In this document: positions 1 through 5,220 of the stretch, piece by piece
How positions within the stretch are numbered: the stretch's first letter is position 1
Layout of the letters: every line of letters begins with the position of its first letter
Assembly (NCBI GenBank): GCA_030038695.1
Contig: JASHSN010000088.1
Span: 1 to 5,220 of the forward strand
Origin: Nitrososphaeraceae archaeon
GTDB lineage: Archaea; Thermoproteota; Nitrososphaeria; Nitrososphaerales; Nitrososphaeraceae
DNA: 5,220 nucleotides
Direction of reading: 5' to 3'
Translations under genes and position numbers: made by a program
Notes under the pieces: generated by a model
Told to the model about the DNA's origin: nothing
Seen by the model: the letters and a program-made list of their open reading frames with translations, nothing else
Databases searched by the model: none

Positions 1-158
1 ACAAAGGCAATATGTATAAACCAAGCCGAGAATAGTGCAAATCAATTTGGATTTGGCCCCTAAACTTATTCAAAAAACTCCAATATTTTTTTTGAAATAC
101 TTTGTGCTATAGTCACCTAAACTCTCGTAGTATTGATTGACCTGCAATATCAGTATCG

Positions 159-357
159 CCGCCCAGGTAGTTATTTGCTCTACGACAAGAGTTCTAGTGC
201 CCATCCTTGCGAGGTCTCTGCTCGCCATTAAGCCTGCCGGTCCAGCTCCGATGATTATTACATCACAATTTGCATATTCATCAATCGTTCCATTAAACAT
301 CATTGCTATCGTCCTAGTTATTTCCTTCTCACTCACGCCTGCAAAGATCTTTGTCAT
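159..357 (-). pseudogene. thi4: Thi4-type thiazole synthase remnant, truncated and frameshifted
   Basis: This is the N-terminal quarter of a Thi4-family sulfide-dependent ADP-thiazole synthase, which makes the thiazole half of thiamine in archaea. From the ATG at 357 the frame reads a helical lead-in (SEKEITRTI), then the dinucleotide-binding Rossmann fold: CDVIIIGAGPAGL at residues 31-43, with the acidic end of the second strand at Glu60 (VVEQ). The frame then breaks at the T run 174-176. Restoring one base (AAA to AAAA in the coding strand) gives NNYLGG, the next conserved Thi4 motif. Homology stops there: the expected GFW segment and about 200 further residues are absent, against a usual length near 260-280. 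The surrounding open frame runs 70-492, but residues upstream of 357 and after the break do not look like Thi4. It lies 142 bases downstream of the PAC2 gene on the same strand. It cannot make an active enzyme. Family assignment rests on motif recognition. Confidence 0.8.
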
Positions 358-498
358 GTACTGATGTTTTTTGAAAGGTAATGTTATCTCTTGTGGCTTG
401 TGTTTCGAGATTTGGCAAAGGTACTTCTGAACTTTCAACATACTCAAATCTTTTAGGACATACGAATCCTTACAACAGGGTAGGCTATCCAAGACTTA

Positions 499-1392
499 TT
501 AAGTATAAATGCCTTGTTGCCTTTCACCTGTATTCTGTACTTGTTGTTGACTCAGAATAGCCTTGTTCATCTCTTCTAGCCTCTCTTTTAAGTTCGTTGC
601 CCATTTTCTTAGTGGGTCTACGTTTATCTTTATAGATTCATTTCCAAGATTATTAACAGAGTCTAATAATATGGCTGCCCCTTCCGGATCTGGAATATTC
701 GCTGATGTAGGTACAACTAGACCTCTACAAGCAATCCCATTCGATAAACATGCTGCCAGAAGACCCCCAGAGATCCCAGTCACGTAGGCTCCATCATGCA
801 GTTTGCTCTTTGTATTATCTTCTTTATCCACATGGTGTAGAAATCTATTATCATCTACTGTATCAGCATCGTTAGATAAAACTATAGCCTTCCTATTTGT
901 ATCTAAAATGACACCCTGATCTAGCACAGAAATTCCTTCTAAAACCATGATTTCCTTTACTCCAACATTCTTAGCCCATTTTACAACGGTATTCAATACT
1001 GAATATACACCAACACTCATTACGGGTATCTCGCATACAAGAACGCAAACATTCCCAAAGTCATTTGCGTAAATACGGAAAGGGTGCCTCAAATTGCCGC
1101 CTATATATATTACCGCAGGCATTATGAATTCGGATTCAACATATGAAATTTGGCGCATTTGCAATTGCTCAATAATATAATTGGCACTAATAGATCCTAC
1201 CATCCCAGGTCCAGAAAAACCAGCTATAAGTATAGGATAATCTAATTTCGAATTCATATATCGTTTTTGTATTTGTTGATTTGGTACGGGTTTCACAGTG
1301 GTTCTGCCATCAGTCACTATCTTGTCCTCTACTTTTGCCATTACCGACCCAGACGAATCTGCTGACTCTTTTATGTCATTTTTGTCATCCAT
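499..1392 (-). CDS. PAC2-family proteasome assembly chaperone homologue (PbaA/PbaB-like)
   Basis: This is a PAC2-family protein, the archaeal relatives of the proteasome assembly chaperones Pba1/PAC1 and Pba2/PAC2; they act in the cytosol on the 20S proteasome. Numbered from the ATG at 1467, a low-complexity charged lead (26-70) precedes the core: PILIAGFSGPGMVGSISANY (78-97), VCEIPVM (144-150), a strand KEIMVLEGI (171-179), and TGISGGLLAACLSNGI (230-245) followed by RGLVVPTSANIPDPEGAA. A charged C-terminal helix follows (about 286-309). The last three residues are Ile-Tyr-Thr, matching the HbYX tail that docks into proteasome alpha-ring pockets. I prefer the ATG at 1392 (297 residues) because a TATA-like TTTTATGA lies about 25 bases upstream, as for a leaderless archaeal mRNA. 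The in-frame ATG at 1467 (322 residues) would add a hydrophobic stretch not expected in a cytosolic chaperone. The gene is intact and divergent from the 155-residue protein gene. Confidence 0.88.
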   Translation of the reverse strand: MDDKNDIKESADSSGSVMAKVEDKIVTDGRTTVKPVPNQQIQKRYMNSKLDYPILIAGFSGPGMVGSISANYIIEQLQMRQISYVESEFIMPAVIYIGGNLRHPFRIYANDFGNVCVLVCEIPVMSVGVYSVLNTVVKWAKNVGVKEIMVLEGISVLDQGVILDTNRKAIVLSNDADTVDDNRFLHHVDKEDNTKSKLHDGAYVTGISGGLLAACLSNGIACRGLVVPTSANIPDPEGAAILLDSVNNLGNESIKINVDPLRKWATNLKERLEEMNKAILSQQQVQNTGERQQGIYT

Positions 1393-1412
1393 GATTAATA
1401 GTAAACATTGTA

Positions 1413-1420
1413 TCATAAAA
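1413..1420 (-). promoter_or_regulatory. TATA-box-like element for the PAC2 gene
   Basis: The minus strand reads TTTTATGA here, centred about 25 bases before the ATG at 1392. That is the archaeal TATA-to-start-site distance, so transcription would begin at or next to the start codon (leaderless). No ribosome binding site precedes this ATG. If right, it excludes the longer frame from 1467. Confidence 0.45.
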
Positions 1421-1540
1421 GACTTGACCATCAAAGGCTTAGGATTCTGAATGAACATTGTTGTCAAGATACTTGAAAAGAAAAACGACGTGTTCTGAGA
1501 TAAACAGTATTACGTTTTAAATGTCGTGGGCTTCAGTAGA

Positions 1541-1550
1541 AAATAAAAAT
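1541..1550 (+). promoter_or_regulatory. TATA-box-like element for the 155-residue protein gene
   Basis: An A/T-only stretch AAATAAAAAT preceded by GTAGA (possible BRE region) is centred about 25 bases before the ATG at 1571. The spacing predicts a leaderless transcript, and no Shine-Dalgarno-like sequence lies between it and the start. Confidence 0.5.
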
Positions 1551-1570
1551 AGACTTAAGCTGGCATATTA

Positions 1571-2038
1571 ATGATGGACGTAGAAGAGCAAATACGACGA
1601 ATTTTCGATAATGAAATATCGTATAACATAGTACGCAATAGTGACATACAAGATGATATCTCTTTCATAATCCAGGATGATACATTCCTAGTAGGCGAGT
1701 TGAGATCAACCGTTTCATGGAGTCTGGTCGGTCAGCATGTAATCTTGTACGTTGAGATACTAAATCAGAAGAATAGAATTGATTTTAATCTGATATTGTG
1801 CCCAAACCATGACGTCGAACGTGATTTCATAACGAAGATGAGAAACATTTCATCTTTAAATATCAACATCATGGGCAAATACCTCTCTACCAAAGTATGC
1901 GAAAATGTTACGTCTGATCAAAATTCTGCTATAAACCATGTTGTCAGCAAAACATTATCCTTCATTGGATTAAATGATGCATATAACGAGAATTTGCAAA
2001 TGGATGTAATTAAAAAATACTGCCCCACATGTAGGTGA
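1571..2038 (+). CDS. hypothetical protein, 155 residues, C-terminal CPTC
   Basis: I do not recognise this family. The frame encodes an acidic N-terminal region (MMDVEEQIRRIFDNEISYN), then an alternation of likely beta strands (ISFIIQDDTFLVGEL at 30-44, HVILYVEIL at 56-64, RIDFNLILC at 69-77), two probable helices (about 82-92 and 119-132), and a C-terminus ending KKYCPTCR. There are four cysteines (77, 110, 151, 154); the last two form a CxxC that could bind metal or be redox active, though a single CxxC at the very end may be half of a zinc ribbon. No signal peptide or membrane segment is seen, so it is probably cytosolic. Start codons at 1571 and 1574 are adjacent; the first fits the TATA element at 1541-1550. 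It is divergent from the PAC2 gene, separated by 178 bases. The frame is intact, and its composition resembles its neighbours. Confidence 0.78.
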   Translation: MMDVEEQIRRIFDNEISYNIVRNSDIQDDISFIIQDDTFLVGELRSTVSWSLVGQHVILYVEILNQKNRIDFNLILCPNHDVERDFITKMRNISSLNINIMGKYLSTKVCENVTSDQNSAINHVVSKTLSFIGLNDAYNENLQMDVIKKYCPTCR

Positions 2039-2080
2039 TTTCGATAATCATGCCCACTCTCTCTATCTCAGAGAACCCTC

Positions 2081-2097
2081 ATAGGATGATATCCTAT
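2081..2097. repeat. perfect 7-bp inverted repeat with 3-base loop
   Basis: ATAGGAT-GAT-ATCCTAT forms a perfect short hairpin 42 bases after the stop of the 155-residue protein gene. It is not followed by a T tract, so it is not a typical terminator. It could be an mRNA 3'-end structure, a protein binding palindrome, or chance in AT-rich DNA. Confidence 0.45.
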
Positions 2098-2178
2098 ACT
2101 GAATGAACATTATTATGAATTGGAACAATTGGAAGAGATGTTTTTGTTTACACAGATCATACACAATCAACTGCCAAT

Positions 2179-2713
2179 CTAATTACACACTGGTCTGTGA
2201 TCTGATAAGACTGTTTGATAAATTCCTTTGTCAAAGTATTGGTCAACAGATCCTTGTACGATTGACTTGAATTCATCAGCTACAATGGGAAATGCATCAA
2301 GTTCTACAATTTATAACTTACCATATTTTCTGATGAATCCATTCTTCTTGTGTCGTTGTTCACCTTAGTCTTAGTTTTAGGCACAGTAGGAAGAATAAAT
2401 TGTTCTACCTGTTCCTCAGCCAGATCTATTCTGTGAAAGTCTATATCCCCCAAACCAAACAAGCATAACGCATTATCCAAATGATCGTACATATCGTCTC
2501 CAGAAGGATCAAAATCGCCGAAATAAAGTACATGAATCTCCTTTCCAGATCTCGACCTTTAAAAGTCTCACGAAGTTTTCGTATAGAAATGTCTAGTCTT
2601 TTTGTAATGTCGGCCCTACCTGCAGGCAGAGTCAATCTAACTCGTGCCGGGCTTTGTTTGGTTTCTTCGGAATGAGGTCCTATTGGTCGTTTCCTTCTGC
2701 TAGCCAGTACATT
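2179..2713 (-). pseudogene. Toprim (topoisomerase VI A/Spo11-like) gene, decayed
   Basis: Three frames of the minus strand join into one Toprim-domain protein. Frame one (down to about 2544) ends ...LRETFKGRDLE. Restoring one base in the T run 2542-2544 continues it as KEIHVLYFGDFDPSGDDMYD, with the Toprim acidic DxD followed by PSG, then RIDLAEEQVEQFILPTVPKTKTK. A second lost base near 2345-2346 (AGAAG for AGAAAG) brings in RKNGFIRKYGKL, a TAA at 2311-2313 where an aromatic residue is expected, and then IVELDAFPIVADEFKSIVQ up to a stop at 2179-2181. GDFDPSG, EEQVEQ..LP and ELDA in this order are typical of Toprim proteins of the topoisomerase VI A type found in phages, plasmids and archaeal genomes; the family's role is not established. 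The upstream part contains RPIGPHSEETKQ, resembling the NUMOD3 DNA-binding motif. With two frameshifts and a nonsense codon the gene is dead. The true 5' end is not visible. Confidence 0.75.
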
Positions 2714-2822
2714 TTAAGCCTTCAACTCTTTTTTCGTTATAGTCCATGGTATGTGACAGTCACAGCCGCACTTGAAATTATACCCGCACGCACTCGATTT
2801 TGGGGGGTGGGGAGGAGAAACA

Positions 2823-2832
2823 TTATAATATT
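2823..2832 (+). promoter_or_regulatory. TATA-box-like element for the cupredoxin gene
   Basis: TTATAATATT is centred about 32 bases before the ATG at 2860, predicting a leader of only a few bases. Just upstream, at 2802-2815, is an unusual G-rich run (six G, T, four G, A, two G) that stands out in AT-rich DNA and could act as an upstream element or structured DNA. No convincing Shine-Dalgarno sequence precedes the start. Confidence 0.45.
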
Positions 2833-2859
2833 TTCGATTTGCAGGTTAAGTGATATAAC

Positions 2860-3663
2860 ATGAGTGACTGGGACTTGCTGCTGCCTGGAATAGGTCTTAC
2901 TGCTCTCGGGATTGCAGGTGTCGGGCTTTCTCTTGCTGGAATTGCAGCTACCTTTCTAGAAGGAATGCACGCGATGACGCTTTTAGCTATGTTTATAGGG
3001 TTGATTTTTTTGGTACAAGGTCTATTCAAAGACGGTTTTCCATCGAGCCCTAGAGCCAAGTCTGCCACTTTTATTATCCTAGGTTTTCTAGTAACATTTG
3101 GTATTGCCGCCGCGATATCAGTGAGTATTCGAGTTCCAAGCATTTATGCATATATCATCCTGATGATGATAATTTTTATTCCTGTATCTATTCTCGCAAT
3201 AGCTTCATACAAGAGAACACCATATCTCAGGAATCTGGGAATTATTCTGATTGGAGTCGCAATAGTGGGAGGTTCGACATTTTATGCTTTGGGGATGGTG
3301 GCTTCAAAGTCTTCTGCTCGCGCTGAAGGAAATGCGACCAGCAGTGTTACGGCTAATGCACCACTTGCAAAAGGCTCACCAGTAGTGAAGGTGATGATCC
3401 ACCCTGGCGCATCTGCTAAAGGTAACCCTAATTTTCTTCCCAAAATCATTAATGTCGATAAAGGAGGAGGGATAATTTGGACTAACAACGATAATGTGCC
3501 TCATACAGTGACAAGCTTTGCAGATAGTGGCAAGTCATTTGATTCATCTCTTATTATGCCAAAGAAGACATTTGCCCTTAATACTGCAAAATTAAGTGAG
3601 AAAACATATGATTACTTTTGTACAATTCATCCCTTTATGAAAGCAAAGTTCACAATAGGATGA
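2860..3663 (+). CDS. membrane-anchored plastocyanin-like (type 1 copper) protein
   Basis: The 267-residue protein has five predicted membrane helices (about 7-31, 37-55, 67-90, 95-117 and 124-148), a Ser/Ala/Asn-rich linker (149-172), and a C-terminal cupredoxin domain (about 174-267) that should face the outside. The type 1 copper ligands are all present: His215 in NVPHTVTSF, and Cys254, His257 and Met260 in CTIHPFM. Such blue copper domains carry single electrons, and ammonia-oxidising archaea use many of them in place of cytochromes c. The partner is unknown; the helices could anchor the domain or bind lipid or quinone, but I see no haem or quinone motif. A hydrophobic N-terminus starting directly after MSDW supports this start, and the TATA element at 2823-2832 agrees. 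The frame is intact and appears to be a single-gene transcript: the flanking genes lie on the other strand and are decayed. Confidence 0.92.
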   Translation: MSDWDLLLPGIGLTALGIAGVGLSLAGIAATFLEGMHAMTLLAMFIGLIFLVQGLFKDGFPSSPRAKSATFIILGFLVTFGIAAAISVSIRVPSIYAYIILMMIIFIPVSILAIASYKRTPYLRNLGIILIGVAIVGGSTFYALGMVASKSSARAEGNATSSVTANAPLAKGSPVVKVMIHPGASAKGNPNFLPKIINVDKGGGIIWTNNDNVPHTVTSFADSGKSFDSSLIMPKKTFALNTAKLSEKTYDYFCTIHPFMKAKFTIG

Positions 3664-3674
3664 GCGGAGTGAGT

Positions 3675-3767
3675 ATGAAGGATTACGTCTCGCTGCTGAA
3701 GACGCTTGAATCTCTCCCCTTCCTCTCCATAACTGTATATGCCTCAGTTATCCAGCATCAATTATGA
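3675..3767 (+). CDS. possible 30-residue ORF after the cupredoxin gene
   Basis: An ATG at 3675 has a GGAG five bases before it (3666-3669), the only clear Shine-Dalgarno-like site in the window, and starts a short frame, MKDYVSLLKTLESLPFLS and onward to a TGA at 3765. An in-frame ATG at 3660 also overlaps the cupredoxin stop as ATGA, an arrangement typical of translational coupling. Codons are richer in C and G at third positions (CTG, CTC, TCC, GTC) than in the neighbouring genes. It ends inside the 3' end of the opposite-strand glycine-rich ORF. It could be a coupled small protein, the stub of a lost downstream gene, or chance. I do not recognise the sequence. Confidence 0.2.
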   Translation: MKDYVSLLKTLESLPFLSITVYASVIQHQL

Positions 3768-4088
3768 TGTAACGACATAACCGCCAGGACCGCCGTCTCC
3801 GCCAGGAAACAAGTTTGGTCCTGACGTGCCGCCTTGATTGATCGCTTCCTCCTGCAAAGTGCACAAGGTAATAACACAACGGCCATCGGGGGTACCCGGG
3901 GCACTAGGGCTATTGGAATTACCGCCGTTGAACCCATTTCCACCAGGCTGATGAAGGGAGTTACTTGGATACACCGTGCCGCCGTTTCCTCCGTTGTCCC
4001 CGACTCCCCCATTAGAGCCGGTTCCGCCATCTCCGGCGTTAGCGCTTTGGCCAGGATTAAAGCCAGCGAATATCAATCGGTGGCTCAT
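3762..4088 (-). CDS. glycine-rich protein ORF, 3' part of a decayed gene
   Basis: The open frame encodes 108 residues. It begins MSHRLIFAGFNPGQSANAG, then a glycine/asparagine-rich tract of GGxG units (GDGGTGSNGGVGDNGGNGGT, 19-38), a second cluster (QPGGNGFNGG, 47-56), a central non-repetitive piece with two cysteines (RCVITLCTLQEEAINQ, 70-85), and a last glycine cluster (PGGDGGPGG, 95-103). Low-complexity glycine tracts like this suggest an exported or surface protein, but there is no signal peptide. The frame stays open upstream to 4127, adding IYLVFCDNSHTG, so the ATG at 4088 is probably internal to a longer ancestral gene whose 5' part (4089-4258) is frameshifted. It may be annotated as a short intact gene, but I consider it the 3' part of a pseudogene. 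It faces the cupredoxin gene tail to tail. Confidence 0.5.
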   Translation of the reverse strand: MSHRLIFAGFNPGQSANAGDGGTGSNGGVGDNGGNGGTVYPSNSLHQPGGNGFNGGNSNSPSAPGTPDGRCVITLCTLQEEAINQGGTSGPNLFPGGDGGPGGYVVTS

Positions 4089-4258
4089 ACCTGTATGGCT
4101 GTTATCACAGAAAACTAGATAGATGGGTCATCATCTTCACTCATCTACTATACCGCCTTCTTTGTCCCTCGAATCGTCTGCTGTATTTGGTCATTTTCTC
4201 CAAATGAATTGTCTTTAACAGCTCCTGCAGAGAACGAGTTTGCAGTTTCATGTACCAA
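4089..4258 (-). pseudogene. frameshifted 5' part of the glycine-rich protein gene
   Basis: Reading the minus strand, one frame gives HETANSFSAGAVKDN, then SFGENDQIQQTIRGTK before a stop at 4148. Restoring one A in the run at 4161-4163 carries it on as EGGIVDE. One more small frame change between 4125 and 4139 gives a run of Asp (EDDDP) and enters IYLVFCDNSHTGMSHRLIF, the start of the downstream open ORF. The joined product reads as one coherent soluble domain before the glycine tract, so the three short frames are best explained as one gene broken by small indels. No signal peptide or start codon is identifiable upstream of 4258. An alternative frame in the same stretch, ending EGQRRRYSR, is open for 49 codons but is very basic and joins to nothing. 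The ancestral function is unknown. Confidence 0.5.
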
Positions 4259-4392
4259 TCTTCAATGTTTTTTTCGATTAGTATATGTCTTTACCGAACC
4301 ACAACACATTCTTTTCTCTGCTTAAACCCTGGCAACTGCTATTATATAGATTCTTCATATCTTCTTTTTTTCGATATCATCTCCTGTTAACA

Positions 4393-4399
4393 TTTTATG
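4393..4399 (+). promoter_or_regulatory. possible TATA element for the helicase remnant
   Basis: TTTTATG lies about 26 bases before position 4422, giving a start site some 25 bases upstream of the ATG at 4447. It is a weak match in AT-rich DNA and may be a relic. The rest of the stretch 4259-4446 holds no feature I can support. Confidence 0.25.
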
Positions 4400-4446
4400 C
4401 TCTGTTAAATGCATCTATACCGTGATTGAAAACAAAAGATAAGAAT

Positions 4447-4754
4447 ATGATAACAATGAATTTGTCTCAAGTTTCAAGTTATATTAAAAATTTCCCATTT
4501 CCTACTTTGCGTGAGAAACAGTCTTTTGTTTTGAAGGAAATAGATGTGGCTTTTGCTTCAGGTTACAACCATATAATTGTGGAGGCACCAACTGGATTTG
4601 GTAAGAGTCCTGTTGCGATAGCCACTGCTCTAACACGTGGTTCGAGCTACATATTGACACATCTACTAAGAATTTACGGACTCAATATGCCAGGGACTTT
4701 CCGTTTGTAAGAATAGCCAAAGGCAAAAACAACCTAATTGTGGAACCTCAGTAA
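4447..4754 (+). pseudogene. XPD/Rad3/DinG-like helicase, N-terminal fragment, frameshifted
   Basis: The frame starts at ATG 4447 or 4456 and reads FPFPTLREKQSFVLKEID (a Q-motif-like lead), then HIIVEAPTGFGKSPVAIA. This is the Walker A motif (APTGFGKS) of superfamily 2 helicases of the XPD/DinG type, with GSSYILT as the following strand. The frame then drifts to LLRIYGL and stops at 4710. Restoring one base near 4655-4661 (for example ACA-ACA for ACACA) continues correctly as STKNLRTQYARDFPFVRIAKGKNN, motif Ia and the lead to the iron-sulfur region of these enzymes. A stop follows at 4752, and no later helicase motif (DEAH, motifs IV-VI) is seen. Only about 100 of the usual 500-700 residues remain. 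Such helicases unwind DNA in repair and are also carried by mobile elements; this copy cannot function. Confidence 0.78.
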
Positions 4755-4836
4755 TGCCTGCATTGTTTGCATTAGGTATCTAAACGCTCTTAGTTAGTTA
4801 TATTCAAACTTCGTCTAGAACAAATGATAATGATAA

Positions 4837-5034
4837 CTATCTGCTAGGTATTACAAGCATGATTTTCCTTTTATCTTGGCGGTGGCTGAGTGTATTTGTT
4901 GTTGTTTGCTTCCTATCCCTATTATTGTGAAATATTATTGGTTCATCTTCATATAGCTCGAGAATTTCAAAGGATTTGTTACTTGCTTTTTGTATCTTTT
5001 TGGTGCTCTTATTCTTTCTCGTCATTACTTGCAT
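4837..5034 (-). CDS. small lysine-rich hypothetical protein
   Basis: The open frame encodes 65 residues from ATG 5034, or 62 from ATG 5025. It has a strongly basic N-terminus (MTRKNKSTKKIQKASNKS), an acidic middle piece (FEILELYEDEPIIFHNN) and a basic, Thr-rich end with KRKIMLVIPSR. There are no cysteines, membrane segments or recognisable domain. The switch from basic to acidic looks like a real small protein, possibly nucleic-acid binding, but the length is close to what chance gives. No ribosome site precedes it; TATCTAAAC about 30 bases upstream is a weak TATA candidate. It is convergent with the helicase remnant. I do not recognise it. Confidence 0.4.
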   Translation of the reverse strand: MQVMTRKNKSTKKIQKASNKSFEILELYEDEPIIFHNNRDRKQTTTNTLSHRQDKRKIMLVIPSR

Positions 5035-5220
5035 ATTGGTTGTTACACATCCGCAGTGTTTAGATAGAACTGCACCTTGGCGAAAGGGGGATGGATGGCA
5101 GCATTAACTAAAGATACGGCTACATAGGCTAAGTGGAAACGGTACACGCAGCGCTGCCATGCAGATCAAGATTGAAGTAAGGATGGCAAGGATCGTAAGG
5201 ATCATGTGCCTCAAAGCCTT
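5035..5220. other. unassigned right edge
   Basis: The last 186 bases hold no gene I can support. They look richer in G and C than the preceding 300 bases. A plus-strand ATG at 5159 is open to the window end (MQIKIEVRMARIVRIMCLKA), and on the opposite strand 5104-5205 could encode a very hydrophobic peptide (MILTILAILTSILICMAAL). AAGGAT occurs three times at about 10-base spacing near 5178-5202, which shapes both frames. Only sequence beyond the edge can decide. Confidence 0.3.

Noticed and set aside
1..158. Minus-strand frame running on from the broken thi4 (QVNQYYESLGDYSTKYFKKN).
   Set aside because: It looks protein-like for about 30 residues but matches no family I know, and it follows a frameshift; I could not support a gene.
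358..498. TPP riboswitch between the PAC2 gene and the thi4 remnant.
   Set aside because: I looked for the conserved CUGAGA and the GAUCUGGAUAAUGCC-like core and found neither on the minus strand.
2059..2097. Hairpins after the 155-residue protein gene as a terminator.
   Set aside because: Short stems without a following T tract do not match known archaeal or bacterial terminators; kept only as an inverted repeat.
2823..3143. Minus-strand open frame of about 106 codons opposite the cupredoxin gene.
   Set aside because: It is antisense to a well-supported membrane protein gene and has no recognisable motif.
3711..3730. Pyrimidine-rich run after the cupredoxin gene as a transcription terminator.
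   Set aside because: It is a mixed C/T tract without a T-only run; archaeal terminators usually need consecutive T bases, so support is too weak.
4141..4290. Minus-strand open frame with IEDWYMKLQTRSLQELLKT and a basic end EGQRRRYSR.
   Set aside because: A different frame of the same bases joins to the downstream glycine-rich ORF through one lost A, so this one is probably a shadow, though I cannot exclude it fully.
5104..5205. Minus-strand hydrophobic peptide frame at the right edge (MILTILAILTSILICMAAL...) and the opposite plus-strand frame from 5159.
   Set aside because: Both are short, share a repetitive AAGGAT stretch that forces hydrophobic or basic codons, and run to the window edge; neither has a start signal.

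Overview
The window most likely comes from an ammonia-oxidising archaeon of the Nitrososphaeria (Thaumarchaeota), probably the Nitrososphaerales. The evidence is a PAC2-type proteasome chaperone homologue, a Thi4-type thiazole synthase remnant, a membrane-anchored plastocyanin-like copper protein, a secreted glycine-rich protein, AT-rich DNA, and TATA boxes about 25 bases upstream of start codons with almost no leader. The taxon is inferred from gene content and was not tested by database search.

Layout. Positions 1-158 hold nothing recognised. A truncated, frameshifted thi4 remnant lies at 159-357 (-). An intact PAC2-family gene follows at 499-1392 (-), with an in-frame extension possible to 1467. 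Divergent from it, 1571-2038 (+) encodes an unrecognised 155-residue protein. Then comes a decayed Toprim (topoisomerase VI A/Spo11-like) gene at 2179-2713 (-), with two frameshifts and a nonsense codon. An intact five-helix membrane protein with a C-terminal type 1 copper domain lies at 2860-3663 (+). A glycine-rich ORF at 3762-4088 (-) is preceded by a frameshifted 5' part up to 4258. A truncated, frameshifted XPD/DinG-like helicase fragment lies at 4447-4754 (+), a small lysine-rich ORF at 4837-5034 (-), and the rest to 5220 is unassigned.

The window is best read as three intact chromosomal genes among four gene remnants. The remnants can be rebuilt by restoring single lost bases, mostly an A in a short A run of the coding strand, and three of them are also truncated or carry stops. 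Longer A runs are intact in the good genes, so decay explains the pattern better than base-calling error. The Toprim and helicase remnants fit an eroded mobile element. I found no new intact multi-gene system, tRNA, rRNA, CRISPR array or complete insertion sequence.
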